The notes beneath the pieces were generated by a model. It ran no database searches. It was not told the origin of the DNA and worked only from the letters and a program-made list of their open reading frames with translations. The position numbers were made by a program, and so were the translations under genes. A stretch of DNA of 64,000 nucleotides, from contig CALOBV010000012.1 of NCBI GenBank assembly GCA_942491535.1, forward strand, positions 1 to 64,000. Direction: 5' to 3'. The stretch comes from JAUVKT01 sp942491535. Lineage in GTDB: Bacteria > Bacteroidota > Bacteroidia > Bacteroidales > VadinHA17. Positions 58,452-64,000 of this stretch are shown here, one piece after another. How positions within the stretch are numbered: the first letter of the stretch is position 1; every line of letters starts with the position of its first letter.

Positions 58452-59687
58452 ATGAAACTATCCCTCTATATATCAATTAGATACCTTTTTGCCAGGAAGT
58501 CCAGGAATGCTATTAATATTATTTCATCCATATCTGTAGCAGGAGTGATGGTGGGCACGATGGCCCTCATTATTATACTGTCTGTATTTAATGGTCTTGA
58601 AGATATGGTTAAGTCAATCTTCGGGACCTTTGATCCCGATCTGGAGATAAGAATAACAGAGGGAAAAGTATTTAAGCCGGATGAAAAAAAGATTGCATCA
58701 CTTGGCGAGATTAAGGGAATAGAAGCCTGGTCGGTGATACTTGAGGAGAATGCCCTTTTAAGGTATGACGACAGGCAGTATATAGCCACTGTAAGAGGAG
58801 TAGAGGATGATTATAGTAAGGTGACAGATCTGGATAGTGCTATGTGGGACGGAGAATTTCTGTTGAGGGCCGAAAACGGCCGGGAGCATGCAGTTGTAGG
58901 TATGGGGATAGCAAATACACTGGGCATAGGTCTGAATTTTTTGGATCCAATAAATATTTATGTTCCCAGGAGGACGGGCAAGGTAAGGAACACTGATCTT
59001 ACAAATGCCTTTATACGGGAGTGGATCTTTCCTTCCGGCATTTATTCTGTGGAGCAGGATTTTGACTCCAGGTATATCTTTATTCCTATAACGGTGATGC
59101 GCAGGCTGCTGGAATATGACAGTGAGATATCGGCTATTGAGATTAAATTTGATGGTAGCTCGTCAGTTGAAGAGATACAGGCTGAAGTAGAGGCCCTGTT
59201 CGGACCTGATTTTACCGTAAAAAATCAGTACCAGCAACAGGAGATATTCTATAAGGTTATGAGGTCTGAAAGACTGGCAATCTTCCTGATATTGTCTTTT
59301 ATCCTTCTTATCGCATCATTTAATGTAATAGGGTCTCTTACTATGCTGATAATTGAGAAGGAGCGTGATATTGAGATCTTAAGATCCCTCGGGGCAAATA
59401 ATAGCCTGATAAAGAAGATATTTATTTTTGAGGGATGGCTGATATCAATTTTTGGAGCTCTCTCCGGTTTATTACTGGGCGGCTTTGTTTGCTGGTTGCA
59501 GATGCACTACGGCCTGCTAAAACTGGAGGGCGACACGCTTATTATTGATACCTACCCCGTGATAATGAAGGTTCCCGACTTCTTTCTTGTGCTTGGTACA
59601 GTACTCCTGATAGGATTTGGGGCTGCATGGTACCCGGTAAGATATATGTCAAAGCGCTACCTTAAGGATGAAATAACGACTAATTAG
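58452..59687 (+). CDS. LolC/LolE-type ABC transporter permease (FtsX domain)
   Basis: 411 residues. First membrane helix in SSISVAGVMVGTMALIIILS, followed by a periplasmic MacB/LolE-like core domain (residues about 50-265), then the FtsX domain with three helices: LAIFLILSFILLIASFNVIG, SLGANNSLIKKIFIFEGWLI and FLVLGTVLLIGFGAAWYPV. SLTMLIIEKERDIEILRSLG is the classical FtsX signature. In lipoprotein release it would work with an ATPase (LolD) that is not encoded here. Frame intact. Confidence 0.88.
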   Translation: MKLSLYISIRYLFARKSRNAINIISSISVAGVMVGTMALIIILSVFNGLEDMVKSIFGTFDPDLEIRITEGKVFKPDEKKIASLGEIKGIEAWSVILEENALLRYDDRQYIATVRGVEDDYSKVTDLDSAMWDGEFLLRAENGREHAVVGMGIANTLGIGLNFLDPINIYVPRRTGKVRNTDLTNAFIREWIFPSGIYSVEQDFDSRYIFIPITVMRRLLEYDSEISAIEIKFDGSSSVEEIQAEVEALFGPDFTVKNQYQQQEIFYKVMRSERLAIFLILSFILLIASFNVIGSLTMLIIEKERDIEILRSLGANNSLIKKIFIFEGWLISIFGALSGLLLGGFVCWLQMHYGLLKLEGDTLIIDTYPVIMKVPDFFLVLGTVLLIGFGAAWYPVRYMSKRYLKDEITTN

Positions 59688-59700
59688 TATTCGACCTAGT

Positions 59701-60501
59701 ATGAACAGAATCAAGTTTATATTCATATTGATACCATTTATCGGACTAATGGTAATAAGTGGATGCAGCAATGACTCAAAGCCTGATGTGCTGATTAAAA
59801 AGGATAAAATGACGGAGATACTTATTGATCTCTACATTGCTGATGGCCTTCTTCAAAATAACGGTGTAAGAAATGATTTTTCAAGCGCTGACTCTACTGA
59901 AAACTATATAATGGTGATCGAGAAACATGGATATACCATGCCTGAATTTGAAGAAAATATTGAATACTACTTCAAGTTCGAACCCCACAAGTATGAAGAG
60001 ATATATGATAATGTTTTTGCCGTATTGTCAGGAATGCTGGCAAGGAATATTCAGGACAGCGGCATTCGTAATCCTGGTCGTAAAAACCTATGGGAGGGAA
60101 AATCTTCATACAGGTTGCCCGACGACGGAACAGCCAATCCGATCGAATTTTCAATACCAACAGAGGGCCTGGGAAAGTACCTTGTACGGGCCCGGATTAC
60201 CCTTTTTGTAGACGACCAGACCTTAGATCCCAGGTCGACTGTGTATTTCTGGTATGATGATGGGACAGAAGAAGGAAATAAAGATTTTTGGGATACTCTG
60301 TATTATGAACAGTCATCAAGGTCAGTAGGACTGGAGCTTAGTAAGGAATTGAAAGACACTAATGTTACTCATTTAAAGGGTAGACTGATAGATTTTACAC
60401 CACAGCCGGGTCACTGGGAAATGCATTCCTCAATATCGGGGATTAATATCTCTTTTAATCCCCTTGTGAAAACTGACACTGCTTTTATAGATAACAGATG
60501 A
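59701..60501 (+). CDS. DUF4296-domain lipoprotein
   Basis: 266 residues. Lipoprotein signal with lipobox (FIGLMVISGCSND), then the DUF4296 module: MTEILIDLYIADGLLQNNG, NYIMVIEKHGYTMPEFEENI, YYFKFEPHKYEEIYDNVFAV. The remaining C-terminal part has a beta-rich domain without known match. DUF4296 lipoproteins in this position (after a LolE-like permease) are common in Bacteroidota; role unknown, outer-membrane or periplasmic. It overlaps the next gene by 4 bases. Confidence 0.8.
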   Translation: MNRIKFIFILIPFIGLMVISGCSNDSKPDVLIKKDKMTEILIDLYIADGLLQNNGVRNDFSSADSTENYIMVIEKHGYTMPEFEENIEYYFKFEPHKYEEIYDNVFAVLSGMLARNIQDSGIRNPGRKNLWEGKSSYRLPDDGTANPIEFSIPTEGLGKYLVRARITLFVDDQTLDPRSTVYFWYDDGTEEGNKDFWDTLYYEQSSRSVGLELSKELKDTNVTHLKGRLIDFTPQPGHWEMHSSISGINISFNPLVKTDTAFIDNR

Positions 60502-61673
60502 AACGCTTCTCTGCACAATATATAATTACAGGCACTGGAGAGGTACTTAAAAGAGGCGTAATAAGCTGTGATGACAGTGGCAAAATAATAGATGTTTTAG
60601 ATACTTCCGGCAATCTCACCGAAACTGCCGCCACACCATTTTATAACGGTATTATTGTGCCCGGCTTTGTAAACTGTCATACTCATATTGAATTATCTGA
60701 CATGAAGGGCATGGTTGAGAGGGGGAAGGGACTGGGCAGCTTTATAGGTGAGGTAAGGGAAAAGCGTAATCCGTCGAAAGAAGAAGCCCTGAAGGCAGTT
60801 TTAGATGCCGACAGGGATTTATACAGGTCGGGCACTTCGGCTGTGGCTGATATATGCAATACCTCATTGAGCTTCAGTATAAAAGACAAGAGCCCGGTAA
60901 GCTATATCAACTTCCTGGAGGTGTTCGGAATAGACCCGGCGGGGGCAGCCAGGAGAGAGGAAGAGATTATTGCCCTTAAGTCGGTGGCCGATAATTACAA
61001 GACACCTTCATTTATTGTTCCTCATTCTGTTTATTCGGTATCACAAACACTTTTTAGTAAACTCTCGGTTCTGATTAGGGATAATGCTATTACATCCATT
61101 CATTTTCTTGAGTCGCCCCAGGAGAGACAGCTTATTGATAAGCTTGAAGGAGACCTTCGTGAGTCGTACCTGAAGATGGGAATAAGTGAGGAGGTGATAA
61201 GGCAGAGAGTACCGGGCCACCTCTATGCTATTAATAAGTATCTTCCCCGGGGAGGGAGCCTTATACTGGTTCATAATACCTTTGCAGACAGTAATATTAT
61301 AGGTGAAATACAAAAACGTCCTGAGGTGTACTGGTGTTTATGTCCCAATTCAAACCTATATATCGAAAATAGTCTTCCCCCGGTAGAAGAATTATTAAAG
61401 AATTCGGCAACTATAGTTCTTGGCACAGACAGCCTGGCATCCAATAATTCATTAAACCTGCTCGATGAATTAATAACTCTTCAAAAGCACTTTCCCTCAC
61501 TTGAATTACCTGAAATGATTATTTGGGCAAGCAGAAACGGGGCTGAAGCTCTTAATATGGCTGAGCTCGGGACTATAGAAAAGGGTAAGACACCCGGCCT
61601 GGTCCTGCTTGAAAATTGTGATCTGGGTAGACTGAAACTAAGCGATCAAAGCAGGAGCGTAAGACTTATTTAG
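60498..61673 (+). CDS. Amidohydrolase (chlorohydrolase/aminodeoxyfutalosine deaminase-like)
   Basis: 391 residues: metal-binding VPGFVNCHTHIELSDMKGMV (H-x-H), SVYSVSQTLFSKL, IHFLESPQERQLI, LVHNTFADSNI, and VLGTDSLASNNSLNLLDEL with the metal-binding aspartate. This is the zinc/iron amidohydrolase pattern of the deaminase group (ATZ/TRZ, mqnX-like). An aminodeoxyfutalosine deaminase role in menaquinone synthesis is possible but not proven, and no other mqn genes are in view. Coupled to the DUF4296 gene by a 4-base overlap; convergent 8-base overlap with the hemerythrin gene. Confidence 0.8.
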   Translation: MKRFSAQYIITGTGEVLKRGVISCDDSGKIIDVLDTSGNLTETAATPFYNGIIVPGFVNCHTHIELSDMKGMVERGKGLGSFIGEVREKRNPSKEEALKAVLDADRDLYRSGTSAVADICNTSLSFSIKDKSPVSYINFLEVFGIDPAGAARREEEIIALKSVADNYKTPSFIVPHSVYSVSQTLFSKLSVLIRDNAITSIHFLESPQERQLIDKLEGDLRESYLKMGISEEVIRQRVPGHLYAINKYLPRGGSLILVHNTFADSNIIGEIQKRPEVYWCLCPNSNLYIENSLPPVEELLKNSATIVLGTDSLASNNSLNLLDELITLQKHFPSLELPEMIIWASRNGAEALNMAELGTIEKGKTPGLVLLENCDLGRLKLSDQSRSVRLI

Positions 61674-62094
61674 TATCCCTGTATTCTTTGATAAAGTTAG
61701 CGGCGCGACGATTATCTATCATTAGATGATCATCAAAAAACTTTTCTAGATACTGGTACATCTCAGCCTCAAATCCTGTTTCGCCATTTTCAAAGTCTTC
61801 GCGAAATGAGATTATCCTGTCGGAAAATTCCCTGTGTACCTTAATATGCCTCTCGAGCCTGTCGTAGCCAAGCTCCTTGAGATAAATTTCTTCCTGCATC
61901 ATATATTTATCGAAGTAATGTACCAGCTGGTAAAATACCTCGGAGATAGCTGCAGTGTCAGCTCCCTTTGCGACCATTGCCTTCATCAGGTTAATGATAT
62001 CCAAAAACTTATGAGTCTGCTGGTCGTACATCTCGTGGTTTACCTCATACTCCTTCTTCCAGGGATAAGGATTGGGGTCGGGAATTTTCGTCAT
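61666..62094 (-). CDS. Bacteriohemerythrin-like protein, altered iron ligand
   Basis: 142 residues in the four-helix hemerythrin pattern: VNHEMYDQQTHKFLDIINLM (helix 1 ligand), FYQLVHYFDKYMMQEEIYL, RHIKVHREFSD (H-x3-H) and EKFFDDHLMIDNR (H-x4-D). In the usual HFxxEE motif the histidine is replaced by tyrosine (YMMQEE), while the glutamate bridging position is kept; a histidine four residues earlier cannot take the same place on the helix face without a shift. It might still hold a di-iron site with altered O2 binding. Cytoplasmic, function in O2 or iron handling inferred from family. Confidence 0.85.
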   Translation of the reverse strand: MTKIPDPNPYPWKKEYEVNHEMYDQQTHKFLDIINLMKAMVAKGADTAAISEVFYQLVHYFDKYMMQEEIYLKELGYDRLERHIKVHREFSDRIISFREDFENGETGFEAEMYQYLEKFFDDHLMIDNRRAANFIKEYRDTK

Positions 62095-62177
62095 CTCTCT
62101 TGTATATAAGTCTCTGTTTATTTCCGCAATAAAAATACAACAGGAAGCTTATTGATTCAATGACTTATATCACTAAT

Positions 62178-62316
62178 GTGGCATGGAGCATGGAGCATGG
62201 AGTTGCGTTGCTCTGCAACGCTGATGGCCGACAGCCAGCTGTAGGCTGGCAAACCCCCTGCCCCCGGCCCCTTGCTTCGTCCGCCGAAGTTTTAACGACG
62301 GCGGGCACCCTGCTCT
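62178..62316. repeat. GGAGCAT heptamers and hairpins between hemerythrin and TonB receptor
   Basis: GGCATGGAGCATGGAGCATG (three heptamers), then GCGTTGC-tct-GCAACGC, then GCCAGC-tgta-GGCTGGC, then CCGCCG..CGGCGG-type inverted words around 62280-62306 followed by GGGCACCCTGCTC. The 3-base-loop hairpin design matches the other arrays. Confidence 0.75.
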
Positions 62317-64000
62317 TTATATAAAGACTCTCAGGGAGATAATAAAATTGCGTCCGGGGGCTACTATGCCTGATGAGTATGGCCTGTACCTGTGGTTAAG
62401 TATGTTTTCTATACCTGTGTTAAGAATGCCGAAAGTACCCAGCTGGTAGGAGGTTTTAATATTTATTGTATACCACGAGGGGCTGTATGGATTATCATTA
62501 ATGTCGAGGGCATAGATCTCGGGTTTATCCTGTTCGGATGGAGCCATCTCCGAATATGACAGTTCTCCGTTATAGCTGGCATAGAGATCGGCTTTGAATT
62601 TCTTATTTTCATATACAAAGTGAGTAGAGCCATAAAGTGGTGAAACATGCCTTAGAGGTATGCCATCCTGGTCTTCGCCCTTTGTGTAGTTGAGGGTTGA
62701 TTTTAATCTCAGGCTCTTTGCGGGAGCTACCTCTATGCTGGCATGTGCTCCATAAACCAATGCATTACCGCCATTTACCATAGCCAGTACCTTGCTCATT
62801 TCGCCACTGTACATAATAGAGTCCTGTCCGTAAAAATCGAACTCACGGCGTACCATTGCATCTTCCAGAAGAGTAACAAAGCCAATAAGATCCAGTTTTA
62901 CGGTTTTCCACATATCTTTTGACAGGCCAATGTCTATATTCCAGGCATATTCTGGATTAAGATCCGGATTTGGTACCACTACGTTACCCGGCTCTGAATC
63001 GAATACTTTTCCAACATCATCAAGATTAGGTGTTCTGAATCCGGAAGAAATATTCATGTTCAGTTTTGTCTTACTATCCGGCAGAAATACAAGTCCTACC
63101 GATCCTGTTACGGCACTGTTTTTCAGATCTATTTTTGTAAAGGGGAAGTTAAAGAATGAATTATCGACGATAGTAGAATGAAGCTCTGAATAATTGTAGC
63201 GTGCCCCTGTATTAATAAAAAATCTGCTGGATATATTAAAATTAAACCCGGCATAGGCAGCCATAGTATAGTACTTGTTATCACCGTCGGGATATCTTGT
63301 TGATTCTGGCGATGTTTCCTCCAGGTCGAAGTCCCATGAACTGGCAGTTGATGTAACATCGTTTAGTACTGCCTCGGCTCCATAGTAAATCTCATTTTCG
63401 CCTATAGATTTTTTGAAATCAATATTAGCAGAGTAGGCAATTACTTTTTCATAGCGCTGCGTGATTACCGGGTTATCAAATTTCCTGTCGTGCCGACTTT
63501 CACCGAAATCCTGTCTCGCCAGGACCGTCTTCATCTCGTCGAACAATATTGAGCCGGGTTTCCAGTCTGCACTTATACTGTTCATCATCCATTTTTGCGG
63601 ACCGTAATACCAGTCGCCATACTTAAGCACATCATCACCTGTGTACTGAATAAGCCTGTCGTAGCGTGGTATATCGGAGCTCCTGCTCAGATGACTGGCA
63701 AATACTACATTTAACTTCTCTGTTGGCTGGAAACGTAACTTATTGGTAAAGTTATATTGAGAATATGCAGTTCCAACCTGAAGATTGGGATTGGTATTGA
63801 CAAACATTGAATCAACACCATTAAGCTGTTTTTGATAGTTTCGCCGCACATAATCGGGGTGTTTTGTGTTGCCCATCATCAGGTCGTCGAAAGTAGAAAA
63901 TGTTACACTTGAGAGGAAGGCAACCTTTGATCCGCCGATATTAAAATGCACATGACCGGTAGTTTCTTTATTGGCAGTAGATCTTCGCCCCATGGCTTCG
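62317..64000 (-). CDS. TonB-dependent receptor, beta-barrel part, cut by window end
   Basis: The last 560 residues of an outer-membrane receptor; the signal peptide, carboxypeptidase-like module and plug lie beyond 64000. Alternating amphipathic strands: KLRFQPTEKLNVVFASHLS, IYYGAEAVLNDVTSTASSWD, KYYTMAAYAGFNFNISSRF, TGARYNYSELHSTIV, then FLPDSKTKLNMNISSGFRTP, NLDDVGKVFDS (the conserved SxGFRTPNLDDV barrel motif), NPEYAWNIDIGLSKDMW, and a last strand RNFIISLRVFI. Substrate unknown, cobalamin, iron-chelate or sugar being equally possible. Confidence 0.9.
   Translation of the reverse strand, partial: EAMGRRSTANKETTGHVHFNIGGSKVAFLSSVTFSTFDDLMMGNTKHPDYVRRNYQKQLNGVDSMFVNTNPNLQVGTAYSQYNFTNKLRFQPTEKLNVVFASHLSRSSDIPRYDRLIQYTGDDVLKYGDWYYGPQKWMMNSISADWKPGSILFDEMKTVLARQDFGESRHDRKFDNPVITQRYEKVIAYSANIDFKKSIGENEIYYGAEAVLNDVTSTASSWDFDLEETSPESTRYPDGDNKYYTMAAYAGFNFNISSRFFINTGARYNYSELHSTIVDNSFFNFPFTKIDLKNSAVTGSVGLVFLPDSKTKLNMNISSGFRTPNLDDVGKVFDSEPGNVVVPNPDLNPEYAWNIDIGLSKDMWKTVKLDLIGFVTLLEDAMVRREFDFYGQDSIMYSGEMSKVLAMVNGGNALVYGAHASIEVAPAKSLRLKSTLNYTKGEDQDGIPLRHVSPLYGSTHFVYENKKFKADLYASYNGELSYSEMAPSEQDKPEIYALDINDNPYSPSWYTINIKTSYQLGTFGILNTGIENILNHRYRPYSSGIVAPGRNFIISLRVFI

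Overview
The window comes from a Bacteroidota chromosome, most likely a Bacteroidales/Marinilabiliales-type free-living bacterium. The evidence is a SprB-repeat and PKD-domain surface protein with a gliding-type C-terminal sorting domain, two further type IX secretion (T9SS) cargo proteins, a PorP/SprF gene, gldA, DUF4296 and PAP2-type genes in typical contexts, and TAnnTTTG promoter boxes in front of cysS, asnS and rbfA. No rRNA, tRNA or CRISPR array was found.

Layout. 1-14.4 kb: surface/T9SS genes (SprB-repeat adhesin; HYR/MBG adhesin with its PorP/SprF partner; a polymorphic parallel-beta-helix-like cargo protein), almost all broken by single-base frameshifts. 14.6-19.4 kb: small accessory genes (GxxExxY protein, PF14907 nucleotidyltransferase, beta-barrel porin, AAA+/DUF4143 ATPase) between dispersed hairpin arrays. 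19.5-31 kb: metH, cysS, ispG, a CrtC/AttH-like T9SS cargo protein and rnr. 31.7-35.8 kb: a PqqD / HprK-like kinase / S26-type peptidase / ABC exporter cluster that looks like part of a RiPP (modified peptide) locus. 36-38.2 kb: metK-metF. 38.3-44.4 kb: an accessory island with a tight operon of zinc-ribbon membrane protein, small hydrophobic peptide, SpoIIM-like and YIP1-like proteins, and a second operon of a lipoprotein with a glycine-zipper tail plus small membrane proteins. 44.6-64 kb: gldA, a sodium/solute symporter, a universal stress protein, asnS, rpoN, PAP2, a glycosyltransferase, radical SAM, cyanophycinase, trpS, rbfA, a methyltransferase, a LolC/E-type permease, a DUF4296 lipoprotein, an amidohydrolase, a hemerythrin and a TonB receptor cut by the window end.

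The most striking signal is repeat architecture. Four copies of a four-helix-bundle (S23/IVP/Avd-like) gene, and more weakly the GxxExxY gene, are each bounded by inverted arrays of 7-11-base units, and each copy has its own unit sequence. Similar heptamers have been written into coding sequence (ispG, a nucleotidyltransferase, a glycosyltransferase, the ABC exporter tail). A second repeat family consists of strings of 6-bp-stem, 3-base-loop hairpins of differing stem sequence joined by a conserved 12-base linker; at least six copies occur between genes.

Many genes, including essential ones (metH, asnS), carry single-base indels, often in short homopolymers. I therefore read most of the apparent pseudogenes as uncorrected sequencing or assembly indels rather than real decay, and annotate them as full-length loci with frameshifts.
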